From: Paraburkholderia sp.
Lineage (GTDB): Bacteria > Pseudomonadota > Gammaproteobacteria > Burkholderiales > Burkholderiaceae
Direction: 5' to 3'
DNA length: 64,000 nucleotides
Assembly: GCF_004298475.1 (NCBI RefSeq)
Contig: NZ_SCRP01000034.1
Coordinates: 304,587-368,586, forward strand
Shown here one piece after another: positions 9,581 to 21,440 of this stretch. A model generated the notes under the pieces. The model had not been told where the DNA came from. It was given only the letters and a program-made list of their open reading frames with translations, and ran no database searches. Made by a program: the position numbers and the translations under genes. The stretch's first letter is position 1; each line of letters begins with the position of its first letter.

Positions 9581-10651
9581 ATGAACGCTCTCGAACACCA
9601 GCTCGACTATCCGTACGCCGACACCCTGCCGGAACCCGGCCGCGTCTTCGACGTCGCCCCCGGCGTCAAGTGGCTGCGCATGCCGCTGCCGTTCGCGCTC
9701 GATCACATCAACCTGTGGCTGCTGCGCGACGAAATCGACGGCCAGCCGGGCTGGACCGTGGTGGATTGCGGCATTGCCAGCGACACGATCAAGGCGCACT
9801 GGGAGCAGGTGTTCGACACGGCGCTCGAAGGCCTGCCGGTGCTGCGCGTGCTCGTCACGCACTGCCATCCCGACCACATCGGCCTCGCGCAGTGGATCTG
9901 CACGGGCGGCGACAAAGAGCGCTGGAACGTGCGCCTGTGGGCGACGCTCGGCGAGTATGCGAGCGCGCGCGTGATGGCGTCCGGCGAGGGTTCGAACGCA
10001 GGCGGCGAAAGCGCGGCGCGTCACTTCGGGCTGCACGGTCTTGTCGATGCGCAATCGCAAGACAAGCTGCGCAACCGCCGAGGCTACTACGCGAACCTCG
10101 TGCCCGCGCTGCCGACGCAATTCCGCCGCCTGCGCGAAGCCGACGTCGTGACGATCGGCGCTCACGCGTGGCGCGTCGTCACAGGCTACGGCCATTCGCC
10201 GGAGCATTGCGCGCTGTGGTGCGAGCAAACCGGCGTGCTGCTGTCCGGCGACATGGTGCTGCCGCGCATCTCGACCAATGTCTCCGTGTTCGAAATGGAG
10301 CCGGAAGCCAATCCACTCGGCCTGTACCTCGAATCGCTCGGACGTTACGAGACGATGGCCGAAGACACGCTCGTGCTGCCCTCGCACGGCAAGCCGTTTC
10401 GCGGCGTGCGCACGCGCGTCGCGCAACTGCGCGCGCACCACGATGCGCGCCTTGCCGAAGTCATGGAAGCGTGCGCGGCGAAGCCGCGCAGCGCCGCCGA
10501 CATCGTGCCGCTCATGTTCAAGCGCGAACTCGACATCCACCAGATGACTTTCGCGATGGGCGAAGCGCTCGCGCACCTGCATCTGCTCTGGCTCGCGGGC
10601 AAGCTCAGACGCACGACCGGCACGGACGGCGTGATCCGTTTTTCCGCGTGA
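9581..10651 (+). CDS. MBL-fold metallo-hydrolase
   Basis: The 356-residue protein has the metallo-beta-lactamase metal site THCHPDHIG (His94, His96, Asp98, His99), a later GYGHSPEHC histidine, the SGDMVLP aspartate and the LPSHG histidine. The C-terminal 90 residues form a helical domain as in the LACTB2/RNase-Z-like hydrolases often linked to acyl-CoA or glyoxalase-like chemistry. The start at 9581 is supported by AAAGGAG 12 bases upstream; upstream in-frame codons lack an RBS. It is divergent from the LiuR-like gene, so it may belong to that regulon. Substrate unknown. Confidence 0.88.
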   Translation: MNALEHQLDYPYADTLPEPGRVFDVAPGVKWLRMPLPFALDHINLWLLRDEIDGQPGWTVVDCGIASDTIKAHWEQVFDTALEGLPVLRVLVTHCHPDHIGLAQWICTGGDKERWNVRLWATLGEYASARVMASGEGSNAGGESAARHFGLHGLVDAQSQDKLRNRRGYYANLVPALPTQFRRLREADVVTIGAHAWRVVTGYGHSPEHCALWCEQTGVLLSGDMVLPRISTNVSVFEMEPEANPLGLYLESLGRYETMAEDTLVLPSHGKPFRGVRTRVAQLRAHHDARLAEVMEACAAKPRSAADIVPLMFKRELDIHQMTFAMGEALAHLHLLWLAGKLRRTTGTDGVIRFSA

Positions 10652-10726
10652 ATCCGGCCTGATTTTCGGCCTGAGTTTCGACCCGATCCGCTGCCATTTC
10701 CCAAACACGCGAAGCAGAAAGCAAAT

Positions 10727-10749
10727 GGGCGGCTCGCAATGAGCCGCCC
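10727..10749. terminator. Hairpin between convergent genes
   Basis: A nine-base stem (GGGCGGCTC / GAGCCGCCC) with a five-base loop is followed by GTTTCCGTTTC on the plus strand and preceded by AAA-rich sequence. It lies between the metallo-hydrolase and lolA genes, which converge, so it could end both transcripts. Confidence 0.75.
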
Positions 10750-10809
10750 GTTTCCGTTTCTATTGGCTTTCCGGTGCACTTCTGGCGCCGTGCCGGTCAC
10801 ACGCGAGCG

Positions 10810-11526
10810 TCAGTTATCGCCGCCGGTCACGAGATCGGAGCCTGCGGGCCGGACGAACTTGAATGCCGACGCGCTCAGCGACGGATTCTTCTGAATGTTG
10901 GAGAACGTGAGCAGCGTCACGTTGCCGAACACGTCGTGCAGTTCCATCGCCTGCAGATTGCCGTCGCGAAAGCCGATGCCGACGCTCTGAAACTGCGTGT
11001 CCTTCGCCTTCGGAATCAGCTCCAGCCAGTCGATGCCGCCCTTCACGCCCGCGTCGCGCAGCGTGAAGTTTTTCTCCAGATCGTTGCTGCCGAACAGGAT
11101 CGCCGCCGGGCTCGCGCCGAGCGCGCCGCCAAGCTTGCGCTCGGTGACCTGGTTCAGGTCCTTGTCGTAGACGAAGAGGTTTTCGCCGTCCGACTGCAGC
11201 AGCTGCTGATACGGCTTCTGGTATTGCCAGATGAACTTGCCCGGCCGTGCGAAGACGAACGTGCCGCTCGAAGTCTTCGCGTTCGCCGTGGCCGTGGCTA
11301 TCGCCTCACTCGCGTTCGCCGCGCCGGAGGGCACTTTCAGCTCGCGCTGCACGAATTCGCCGCGCGCCGAATGCACCTGCGCGACGAACTGTTTGAGCTG
11401 ATCGGTGCCGCCCGCGAACGCGTGCGACGCCATCAGCACGGACACGCCGAGCGCGAGCGCGCACGTGCGCGCCGCACGGGCGCCCACTTGAACGAGACGG
11501 GTGGAAAGTCCTGCCTGGAACTGCAT
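10810..11526 (-). CDS. lolA: Outer-membrane lipoprotein carrier protein
   Basis: LolA is the periplasmic chaperone that carries lipoproteins from LolCDE to LolB. The 238-residue precursor has a long signal peptide ending in ASHAFA near residue 38. The mature part shows the family pattern [17 protein letters not shown], then [25 protein letters not shown] and [14 protein letters not shown]. Six codons before the ATG at 11526, another ATG (11541) has no RBS, whereas GGAGA lies eight bases before 11526. A Thr/Ala-rich loop near residues 60-75 is longer than usual. The gene follows ftsK with a 37-bp gap, the usual ftsK-lolA order. Confidence 0.93.
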   Translation of the reverse strand: MQFQAGLSTRLVQVGARAARTCALALGVSVLMASHAFAGGTDQLKQFVAQVHSARGEFVQRELKVPSGAANASEAIATATANAKTSSGTFVFARPGKFIWQYQKPYQQLLQSDGENLFVYDKDLNQVTERKLGGALGASPAAILFGSNDLEKNFTLRDAGVKGGIDWLELIPKAKDTQFQSVGIGFRDGNLQAMELHDVFGNVTLLTFSNIQKNPSLSASAFKFVRPAGSDLVTGGDN

Positions 11527-11563
11527 CAATTCGTTCTCCATGAGGAAAGGGATGCGCGCGGCC

Positions 11564-13900
11564 TCATTCGGTCTCGCGCGTGGGGACGAGAATCTCGCGG
11601 TTGCCGCTCGACGACATCGCGGAGACGAGCCCCGACTGCTCCATCTGTTCGAGCAGCCGTGCTGCCCGGTTATAGCCAATGCGCAGGTGCCGCTGCACGA
11701 GCGAAATCGACGCGCGCCGGTTCTTGATCACCACTTCGACGGCCTGGTCGTAAAGCGGATCGGACTCGTCGCCGGTGCCGCTGGCTCCCGCGCCCGCCGA
11801 GCCTTCGTCGCCCTCGCCCGCCGTGCCGCCTTCGAGCAGGCCCTCGATATACCGCGGCTCGCCCTGCTCCTTGAGCTTTTCGACGACGCGGTGCACTTCG
11901 TCGTCGGAGACGAACGCGCCGTGCACGCGCACCGGCAAGCCCGAACCGGGCGGCAGGTAGAGCATGTCGCCCATGCCGAGCAGCGATTCGGCGCCCATCT
12001 GGTCGAGAATCGTGCGCGAGTCGATCTTCGAGGAAACCTGGAACGCCATGCGGGTCGGCACGTTGGCCTTGATGAGGCCGGTAATCACGTCGACGGACGG
12101 ACGCTGCGTGGCCAGGATCAGGTGAATGCCCGCCGCGCGCGCCTTTTGCGCGATGCGCGCGATCAGTTCTTCGACCTTCTTGCCGACCACCATCATGAGG
12201 TCGGCCAGTTCGTCGATCACGACGACGATATGCGGCAGCTTGTCGAGCGGTTCCGGATCGTCCGGCGTGAGGCTGAACGGATTCGGAAGCTTCTCCTCGC
12301 GCTTGCCCGCTTCCTCGATCTTGTTGTTGAAACCGGCCAGATTGCGCACGCCCAGCTTGCTCATGAGCTTGTAGCGGCGCTCCATTTCGGCGACGGTCCA
12401 GTTCAGCGCGTTGCCGGCCTGGCGCATGTCCGTGACGACCGGACACAAGAGATGCGGAATGCCCTCGTAGACGCTCATTTCGAGCATCTTCGGGTCGATC
12501 AGGATCATGCGGACCTGCTCGGCGCTCGCCTTGTAGAGGAGCGAGAGGATCATCGCGTTGATCCCGACCGACTTGCCCGAGCCGGTCGTGCCGGCCACGA
12601 GCAGGTGCGGCATCTTCGCGAGATCGGCGCAGACCGGCTTGCCGCCGATGTCCTTGCCGAGGCCCATCGTGAGCGCCGACGCCGCGTCGGCATACACGGC
12701 CGAGCCGAGAATCTCCGAGAGGCGCACCGTCTGGCGGCGCTGGTTCGGCAGTTCGAGCGCCATGAAATTCTTGCCCGGAATCGTCTCGACGACGCGGATC
12801 GACACGAGCGACAGCGAGCGCGCGAGATCCTTCGCGAGATTCACGATCTGGCTGCCCTTCACGCCCGTCGCGGGTTCGATTTCGTAGCGCGTGACGACCG
12901 GGCCCGGATAGGCGGCCACCACTGCGACTTCGATGCCGAAATCCTTGAGCTTCTTTTCGATGAGGCGCGAGGTGAATTCGAGCGTTTCGTCGGAGATCGT
13001 TTCCTGCACGGCGGGCGCCGGATCGAGCAAAGCGATCGGCGGCAGCGTGGAATCGCCCGGCAGGTCCGTGAAAAGCGGCACCTGGCGCTCCTTTTCGACC
13101 CGCTCCGAGCGCTCCGGCGTCACGACCGGCGGCACGATCACGACCGGCTCGTGATCCTCGATCTTCACGCGGCCGCGCTCGACCTTGCCTTCGCGCTTGA
13201 CCGCCGCGGCCTCGCCGAGCCTGCGATCACGCCCTTCCTCGCGCCGCAGCCGTGCGAACGTGACTGCGTTGATCAGCGCCTCGCCGACCCGTTCGGCGAC
13301 CGAGAGCCACGAGAAGCGGAAATAGAGCGACAACCCGATTGCGAGCACCACCAGCAGCGCGAGCGTGCCGCCCGTGAAGCCGAGCGCGTGCGAGACGCCG
13401 CGCGCCACGGCTTCGCCCACGACGCCGCCCGGCGCGCGCGGCAGCTGTACCCTGAGCGACCACATGCGCAACGCCTCGATGCCATTGCTGGCGAGCAGCA
13501 CGAGCACGAACGCGAAACCTTCGGCAATCCAGCTATGGTCGCGCGGAGTGTTACCTGAATCGCCCGCGTCGCCCGCGTCGTCGAACCCTTCCTGGCGCGT
13601 GATGCGCCGGTAGTTCGCGGCGATGCGCCGCGCGAGCAGCGCAACCCACCAGTAGGCAGAGAGGCCGAACAGCAGCAGCAGGATGTCCGAGGTCCACGCG
13701 CCGACGCGGCCCGCCCAGTTCGCGATGTGATCGACGTGGGTGGCGTGGGTCCAGCTCGGGTCGCGGCGGTTGTAACTGATGAGCGCCATCAGCAGGAACA
13801 CGCCGAGCGCCACCTGAAGGATCCAGCGGATCTCGGTGAACAGACGCGACATGCGGTGCGGCAACGCCTGCGCCTGCGCGGAATAGGGAGCTTTGGCCAT
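11564..13900 (-). CDS. ftsK: DNA translocase FtsK
   Basis: The 778-residue protein is the septal DNA pump that coordinates chromosome dimer resolution with division. Four to five N-terminal membrane segments (about residues 25-45, 70-92, 127-145 and 178-195) are followed by a short linker (220-300). The motor domain has Walker A GTTGSGKS at 437-444, and [14 protein letters not shown] is the Walker B region. The winged-helix gamma domain lies at the C-terminus ([33 protein letters not shown]), which binds KOPS and activates XerCD. Length is typical of the short-linker FtsK of beta-proteobacteria. The gene is divergent from trxB. Confidence 0.97.
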   Translation of the reverse strand: MAKAPYSAQAQALPHRMSRLFTEIRWILQVALGVFLLMALISYNRRDPSWTHATHVDHIANWAGRVGAWTSDILLLLFGLSAYWWVALLARRIAANYRRITRQEGFDDAGDAGDSGNTPRDHSWIAEGFAFVLVLLASNGIEALRMWSLRVQLPRAPGGVVGEAVARGVSHALGFTGGTLALLVVLAIGLSLYFRFSWLSVAERVGEALINAVTFARLRREEGRDRRLGEAAAVKREGKVERGRVKIEDHEPVVIVPPVVTPERSERVEKERQVPLFTDLPGDSTLPPIALLDPAPAVQETISDETLEFTSRLIEKKLKDFGIEVAVVAAYPGPVVTRYEIEPATGVKGSQIVNLAKDLARSLSLVSIRVVETIPGKNFMALELPNQRRQTVRLSEILGSAVYADAASALTMGLGKDIGGKPVCADLAKMPHLLVAGTTGSGKSVGINAMILSLLYKASAEQVRMILIDPKMLEMSVYEGIPHLLCPVVTDMRQAGNALNWTVAEMERRYKLMSKLGVRNLAGFNNKIEEAGKREEKLPNPFSLTPDDPEPLDKLPHIVVVIDELADLMMVVGKKVEELIARIAQKARAAGIHLILATQRPSVDVITGLIKANVPTRMAFQVSSKIDSRTILDQMGAESLLGMGDMLYLPPGSGLPVRVHGAFVSDDEVHRVVEKLKEQGEPRYIEGLLEGGTAGEGDEGSAGAGASGTGDESDPLYDQAVEVVIKNRRASISLVQRHLRIGYNRAARLLEQMEQSGLVSAMSSSGNREILVPTRETE

Positions 13901-15402
<1,502 letters not shown>

Positions 15403-15470
15403 GACCAGCACCCGGGCGCAGCGGCGGACCGCTAGAATAGCGATCTGAAGCCTGTCGGCGCACCGGAACG

Positions 15471-15504
15471 AGGGCCGCGGCCAGCCAGCCGGCGGCCCTT
15501 TTCT
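15471..15504 (+). terminator. Rho-independent terminator of trxB
   Basis: An eight-base stem AGGGCCGC / GCGGCCCT encloses a short GC-rich loop and runs into TTTTCTTTT. It ends 102 bp after the trxB stop. Confidence 0.8.
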
Positions 15505-15634
15505 TTTGCGCCGCGCGTCGCCATCGCGCCGCTGTTGCACCACGCCGTTACGCCGCTGTCGCGCCACGTACGACACGCGCCGCAATGCGCCCCGCCGCGA
15601 TCGAACCCGAACGAACCCGAAAGCGCCTCACGCC

Positions 15635-16432
15635 ATGCCGAAGAACGTGCCCCATCCCGGCGAGCCCAAGCGCCCCGCCGCACCCCGTCCCGCTACTTCC
15701 GCCACCGCCGTTTCCGCTGCGGCAACGCCTGCTGCAACGTCCGCGGCCACGGCCGAAACCGGCAAGCCCGCCGCGGGCTTCGCGGGGCTCGGCAGCCTGC
15801 GCGACGCCTTGAAGACGCAGACCCGCGAACGCGAGCGCGAACGCGCGGCCGCACAGGCGGCCCGCACGGAAGCCGCCGCCGACAGCGAGATGTTCCGCCG
15901 CGAAATGGGCGCCATCGCGCCGTTGAATGCGCCCGAGCGCGCGTCGGCGCGCCGCGCGCAGCCCGTGCCGCTGCCGATCCAGACGCAGCGCGACGAACAG
16001 GCAGTGCTGCACGAAGCCATCTCCGACGAGTTCGACCCGGAAGCGCTGCTCGACACCGACGACTCGCTCTACTATCACCGCCCCGGCATCAGCGCCGAGG
16101 TCGTGAAGAAGCTGCGGCGCGGCACGTGGATCGTGCAGGCGCAACTCGACCTGCACGGCATGCGCCGCGAGGAAGCGCGCGAGGCGATGCAGACCTTCAT
16201 CCGCGAAGCCGGCAAGCGCGGGCTGCGCTGCGTGCGCGTGATTCACGGCAAGGGGCTCGGCTCCGTCGGCAAGGAGCCGGTGCTCAAGGGCAAGGTCCGC
16301 ACGTGGCTCGTGCAGAAGGAGGAAGTGATCGCGTTCTGCCAGGCGCGGCCGCACGACGGCGGCGCAGGCGCGGTGCTCGTGCTGCTGCAGCCGCATCCGG
16401 TCGGCCCGGCTGGCGCCCATATGCCGCGCTGA
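15635..16432 (+). CDS. Smr/MutS2-domain protein
   Basis: The 265-residue protein has a low-complexity Ala/Pro/Thr N-terminus (1-50), a charged helix (RERERERAAAQAARTEA, 64-80) and a C-terminal Smr domain. The Smr motifs are LDLHGM (171-176) and the VIHGKGLGS loop (202-210). Stand-alone Smr proteins are nickases or RNA endonucleases; members of this type resemble E. coli SmrA/SmrB, the latter acting at collided ribosomes. The exact role here is inferred. The ATG at 15635 was chosen at the beginning of the Lys/Pro-rich N-terminus; upstream frame is only low-quality sequence. Confidence 0.85.
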   Translation: MPKNVPHPGEPKRPAAPRPATSATAVSAAATPAATSAATAETGKPAAGFAGLGSLRDALKTQTRERERERAAAQAARTEAAADSEMFRREMGAIAPLNAPERASARRAQPVPLPIQTQRDEQAVLHEAISDEFDPEALLDTDDSLYYHRPGISAEVVKKLRRGTWIVQAQLDLHGMRREEAREAMQTFIREAGKRGLRCVRVIHGKGLGSVGKEPVLKGKVRTWLVQKEEVIAFCQARPHDGGAGAVLVLLQPHPVGPAGAHMPR

Positions 16433-16472
16433 CCGCCGCGCGCCGGTTTCCCCGGTAATCCGCGATGAATCC

Positions 16473-16517
16473 AAAAAAAAGCCTCACGCGCGATCTGAAC
16501 TGCGCGTGAGGCTTTTT
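16473..16517. terminator. Bidirectional terminator
   Basis: The stem AAGCCTCACGCGC / GCGCGTGAGGCTT is flanked by an A-run on the left and a T-run on the right. It separates the convergent Smr and ABC-ATPase genes and can serve both. Confidence 0.9.
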
Positions 16518-16549
16518 CATTGCATCGCGAACGACGCGATCAGGCGATA

Positions 16550-17668
<1,119 letters not shown>

Positions 17669-17709
17669 ACTGTGAATCCTTTATTCAAACGTGGGCGTTT
17701 CGACCCTGG

Positions 17710-18567
17710 TCAACCCTTCACCGCGCCCGCCGTAAGGCCACGCACGAAGTAGCGGCCGGCGATCACGTAGACGAGCAGCGTAGGCAGCGCGGCGATGATC
17801 GCGCCGGCCATGTCGACGTTGTATTCCTTCACGCCCGTGGACGTGTTCACGAGATTGTTCAGCGCGACCGTGATCGGCATCGAATCGACGCCCGAAAACA
17901 CGATACCGAACAGGAAGTCATTCCAGATCTGCGTGAATTGCCAGATCAGGCACACCATGAAGATCGGCAGCGAGATCGGCAGCATGATGCGCGTGAAGAT
18001 CATGAAGAATCCGGCGCCGTCGATGCGCGCGGCCTTCACGAGTTCGGCGGGCACGCTCACGTAGAAGTTGCGGAAGAACATCGTGGTGAACGCGATGCCG
18101 TACACGACGTGCACGAGCACGAGGCCGCCGATCGTGTTCGACAGGCCGAGAAAGCCTTCGAGTCGCGCCATCGGCAGCAGGATCGCCTGAAACGGAATGA
18201 AGCAGCCGACCAGCAGCATCGTGAACAAACCGTCCGCGCCGCGAAAACGCCAGTGCGTGAGCACGTAGCCGTTGAACGCGCCGATGATCGACGAGATCAG
18301 CACGGCCGGGATCACCATCTTCACGGAGTTCATGAAGAACGGCTGCATGCCGTCACAGCGCACGCCGGTGCACGCCTCGCTCCACGCTTTCACCCACGGC
18401 GCGAAGCTCGGATGCGTGGGCAGCGTGAGCATGTTGCCCGTGTGCAGCTGATCGAGACTCTTCACCGAGGTCGACAGCATCACGTAGAGCGGGAACAGGA
18501 AGTACAACGCGAACAGGATCAGTGCCGCATACACGACCACGCGGCTTGCCTTCATCTTAGGCTGCAT
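17710..18567 (-). CDS. Carbohydrate ABC transporter permease (MalG family)
   Basis: The 285-residue inner-membrane protein has six predicted membrane segments and the permease EAA loop, seen as ELVKAARIDGAGFFMIFTRI near residue 175. The C-terminus YFVRGLTAGAVKG is the typical end of the MalG group. The start at 18567 is supported by GAGGAG eight bases upstream and overlaps the stop of the upstream permease gene by 11 bases, implying coupled translation. Substrate is inferred from context to be glucose or another hexose. Confidence 0.92.
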   Translation of the reverse strand: MQPKMKASRVVVYAALILFALYFLFPLYVMLSTSVKSLDQLHTGNMLTLPTHPSFAPWVKAWSEACTGVRCDGMQPFFMNSVKMVIPAVLISSIIGAFNGYVLTHWRFRGADGLFTMLLVGCFIPFQAILLPMARLEGFLGLSNTIGGLVLVHVVYGIAFTTMFFRNFYVSVPAELVKAARIDGAGFFMIFTRIMLPISLPIFMVCLIWQFTQIWNDFLFGIVFSGVDSMPITVALNNLVNTSTGVKEYNVDMAGAIIAALPTLLVYVIAGRYFVRGLTAGAVKG

Positions 18568-19498
18568 TGCGCGTGCTCCTCGATTCCAGGTACATCAGCG
18601 GCACGAGCACGGCCACGACGGTTGCGAGCATCATGATCGACGAGGCCGCGCCTACGCCGAGCTGCCCGCGGTTGAACGAAAACGTGTACATGAAGATGGC
18701 CGGCAGCGACGACGCCGTGCCCGGACCACCCGCAGTCAACGCAACGACGAGGTCGAAGGTCTTGATCGCGATGTGGCAGAGAATCAGCAGCACCGAGAAG
18801 AACACCGGACGCATGCTCGGAATCACGATCTTGCGGTAGATCGTGGGCAGCGTCGCGCCATCCACCTGGGCGGCCTTGAAGATCTCCGCATCGACACCGC
18901 GCAGCCCGGCGAGGAACAGCGCCATGCAAAAGCCCGTGGACTGCCACACCGCCGCGATCACGATACAAAAGATCGCCCGGTCCGGATTGTCGAGCCAGTC
19001 GAACGCGAAGCTCGTCCAGCCCCAGTCGTGCATCACGCGCTGGATGCCGAGATCGGGATTCATGATCCACTGCCAGGCCGTGCCGGTCACGATGTACGAC
19101 AGCGCCATCGGATAGAGGAACACCGCGCGCAGCGCACCTTCCTGGCGAATCTGCTGGTCGAGCAGGATCGCGAGGAACAGGCCGAGCCCGACACAGATGC
19201 CGATGAACGGAATGCCGAACCAGCCGAGATTCTGTGCGGACGTCCACCAGACATCGTTCGCGAACAGTTCCCTGTAACGCGCGAGGCCGGCGAATTCGTA
19301 ACGAGGCATCAGTTTCGAATTGGACAGCGACAGATAGCCGGTGACGATGATGAAGCCGTACACGAACACAAGGCTGATCAGGATGCTGGGCGAAAGCACC
19401 AGCTTCGGGATCCAGCGGTCTGCGAGCGCCGACATGGGCGACACGCGGCTGGCAGCCGGCGTTGCAGCCTTGCCGTTGCCGCTAAGAGAAGCAGTCAC
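18557..19498 (-). CDS. Carbohydrate ABC transporter permease (MalF family)
   Basis: The 313-residue membrane protein starts at a GTG (19498) with AGGAG seven bases upstream; an in-frame ATG further up at 19591 or 19564 lacks such an RBS and lengthens the cytoplasmic N-terminus implausibly. Six hydrophobic segments follow an N-terminal cytoplasmic stretch. The EAA loop reads EIFKAAQVDGATLPTIYRKI. It forms the heterodimeric channel with the MalG-type partner downstream, with which it overlaps. Confidence 0.9.
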   Translation of the reverse strand: MTASLSGNGKAATPAASRVSPMSALADRWIPKLVLSPSILISLVFVYGFIIVTGYLSLSNSKLMPRYEFAGLARYRELFANDVWWTSAQNLGWFGIPFIGICVGLGLFLAILLDQQIRQEGALRAVFLYPMALSYIVTGTAWQWIMNPDLGIQRVMHDWGWTSFAFDWLDNPDRAIFCIVIAAVWQSTGFCMALFLAGLRGVDAEIFKAAQVDGATLPTIYRKIVIPSMRPVFFSVLLILCHIAIKTFDLVVALTAGGPGTASSLPAIFMYTFSFNRGQLGVGAASSIMMLATVVAVLVPLMYLESRSTRNAA

Positions 19499-19618
19499 TG
19501 CGCAACTCCTGGTACGGTGCGAAAGAGGCTTCGCACGATGATAGGGTTCAGCTCGAACCGTCATGTCCAGGGTGCCGCGCGCGGCGCACAAGCGTGCCGC
19601 GCGCGGAATTCACCCTGC

Positions 19619-20869
19619 TTACTTCGTTTTTGCGGCCTTCGCGAGCGCTTCGACTGCGCTCTTCGAATCCTGACTGGAGTTCATGAACTTCGTCACGACG
19701 TCGGTGATCGCACCGGCGGTGGCATCGGGCTGAGCCATGCCGTGCGCGAGCGACGGCACATAGCCGCCGACCTTGATGGCGGTCTGCTCATCCGCGTACG
19801 AGCGCTTCGCGCAGGCGTCGAACTTGCTCATGTCCACACCCAGACGGACCGGGATAGAACCCTTGTACAGACTGAACTGCTCCTGGAACGACGGGCTCAT
19901 GATGGTCTTCGCGAGCGCGACCTGGCCCGGCGTTGCGGCCTTCTGGCCCTTCTGCTGGAAGAACACGAACGAGTCGACATTGAAAGTGTAGGCCTTCTCC
20001 GTGCCCGGCACGGGCGCGCAGACGTAGTCCTTGTCGGGCTGCTTGTTCGCGGTCGCGAACTCGCCCTTCGCCCAGTCGCCCATGAACTGCATGCCGGCCT
20101 TGCCGTTGATGACCATCGCCGTCGCGAGGTTCCAGTCGCGGCCCGTGCGGCCGTTATCCATGTACGACTCGATCTTGCGGACCGTATCGAACACGCCGAC
20201 CATCTGCTGCGACGTGAGCGTCTTCTGGTCCAGATCCACGAGCGCCTTCTTGTAGAAGTCCGCGCCCTGCGAGAGAACCACGTCTTCCCACAGCGTCAGG
20301 TCCTGCCACGGCTGGCCGCCCGCTGCGACCGGCTGATAGCCGGCAGCCTTCAGCTTGTCGGCGAGCGCGAAGAATTCCGGCCACGTGGTGGGCGGCTTGC
20401 CGCCCACCTTCTCGAGCGCGGCCTTGTTGATCCACACCCAGTTCACGCGGTGCACCGAGAACGGCGCGCCGACGTAGTGATTGTCTGCGCGCACGATCTT
20501 GTCGATCTGCGGCGGCAGGTGCGCCTTCCAGTCGGCGGCGGCCGAATCGACCGGCACGAGCACGCCCTGGTCAGCCCATTCCTGGATCAGAGGCCCCTTG
20601 ATCTGGGCAGCGCTCGGCGCATTGCCCGAGATCACCTGGGTTTTCAGTGCGGTCATGGCCGCCGCGCCCGCACCGCCGGCAACAGCGAAGTCCTTCCACA
20701 CATAGCCCTGCTTCTGCATGTCGTCCTTGAGCACGCCAACGGCTTTCGATTCGCCGCCCGACGTCCACCAGTGCAGCACTTCGAGGGATTCGGCTGCCTG
20801 CGCGGTGACCGCGACGTTGCCCAACAGACCTGCGGCGCACAGGGCGCCCATGATCGCTCGGAATTTCAT
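19619..20869 (-). CDS. Carbohydrate ABC transporter substrate-binding protein
   Basis: The 416-residue periplasmic protein has a signal peptide (MKFRAIMGALCAAGLLGNVA, cleavage after AQAA near 25) and then LEVLHWWTSGGESKAV, the hallmark of glucose/mannose-type solute-binding proteins (family 1). No lipobox cysteine is present. NADNHYVGAPFSVHRVNWVW-like central motifs also fit the GtsA/GlcE group. It is the first gene of the leftward transporter unit, 120 bp before the permease gene, and faces the HexR-controlled zwf gene across a 571-bp regulatory region. Glucose as ligand is inferred from family and context. Confidence 0.9.
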   Translation of the reverse strand: MKFRAIMGALCAAGLLGNVAVTAQAAESLEVLHWWTSGGESKAVGVLKDDMQKQGYVWKDFAVAGGAGAAAMTALKTQVISGNAPSAAQIKGPLIQEWADQGVLVPVDSAAADWKAHLPPQIDKIVRADNHYVGAPFSVHRVNWVWINKAALEKVGGKPPTTWPEFFALADKLKAAGYQPVAAGGQPWQDLTLWEDVVLSQGADFYKKALVDLDQKTLTSQQMVGVFDTVRKIESYMDNGRTGRDWNLATAMVINGKAGMQFMGDWAKGEFATANKQPDKDYVCAPVPGTEKAYTFNVDSFVFFQQKGQKAATPGQVALAKTIMSPSFQEQFSLYKGSIPVRLGVDMSKFDACAKRSYADEQTAIKVGGYVPSLAHGMAQPDATAGAITDVVTKFMNSSQDSKSAVEALAKAAKTK

Positions 20870-21215
20870 TGCTTATCTCCTCCAGACACCTGAAAAAAAA
20901 CGATTGGCCCCTGATGTCGCCAGGGTGCGGGTGTGGTTCAAACAGGCAAAACACTGGACGGTCGGGCGCCGGAGTGCCGCGCGAGCATGCGTTTTCGCTG
21001 GATGCGCGCGGGCCGCGTGCCGGAGTACGGCCGCTGTACGCTCATGGGATGAGTGGCTTGGGATGCAACTGACTGTCTCCTCTTTTGATTTTCACCGGCC
21101 GGCGGGCAACGCACGGATCGCCCGCACCTGCAGCTGGTCGAGGCGCCGCTCATCGCATCTCGCGTAAAGCGGCCCAACGTCCCTCGGGATCGCGCCCCGT
21201 CCACCACGGCGCGCG

Positions 21216-21234
21216 TGGACAATTTCATTGTCCA
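21216..21234. promoter_or_regulatory. 19-bp palindrome, candidate operator
   Basis: TGGACAAT-TTC-ATTGTCCA has perfect eight-base arms around a three-base centre. It lies between the transporter and zwf promoters, about 350 bp before the binding-protein gene. No known consensus is recognised; a sugar-responsive regulator is a guess. Confidence 0.55.
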
Positions 21235-21333
21235 TTACCATGAGGAATGTTCCGTCCGCCCGGGAATTCATGGGCCGGCGGCGCCTTTATACCGCGCTCC
21301 GGCATGCATTTTCCATCGATTGAACGTTACCTC

Positions 21334-21361
21334 TTGATTTGGATTGTAGTTAAACTACAAT
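21334..21361 (+). promoter_or_regulatory. zwf promoter (TTGATT-16-TACAAT)
   Basis: The -35 TTGATT (21334-21339) and -10 TACAAT (21356-21361) are separated by 16 bp and lie 80 bp upstream of the zwf start. The -10 box is inside the HexR palindrome, so repressor binding would block polymerase. Confidence 0.75.
21343..21361. promoter_or_regulatory. HexR operator
   Basis: ATTGTAGTT-A-AACTACAAT is a perfect palindrome that fits the HexR consensus TGTARTTWWAYTACA known in gamma- and beta-proteobacteria. The HexR-type regulator is encoded three genes downstream as a fusion with glucokinase, so this is probably autoregulation with 2-keto-3-deoxy-6-phosphogluconate as the expected inducer (family knowledge). 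Confidence 0.85.
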
Positions 21362-21440
21362 TCAGTGTCAAAAAAATTTTTGTCGAACTACGGCCGCCCG
21401 ATTTCCCCCTGCAGCGGCCCCCAGGACTGTGACGGAGACT

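Larger units (their letters stand above)
20870..21440. other. Divergent regulatory region between sugar transporter and zwf
   Basis: No gene is seen. The region holds two palindromic candidate operators (21216-21234 and 21343-21361) and the zwf promoter. Its AT-rich right end (21,300-21,400) contrasts with the surrounding GC-rich DNA. Confidence 0.6.

Noticed and set aside
11501-13558. 685-codon plus-strand frame opposite ftsK
   Set aside because: Antisense shadow of ftsK with biased composition; ftsK motifs on the other strand are unambiguous.
18773-20893. 706-codon plus-strand frame opposite the transporter genes
   Set aside because: Shadow of the permease and binding-protein genes; no recognisable product.
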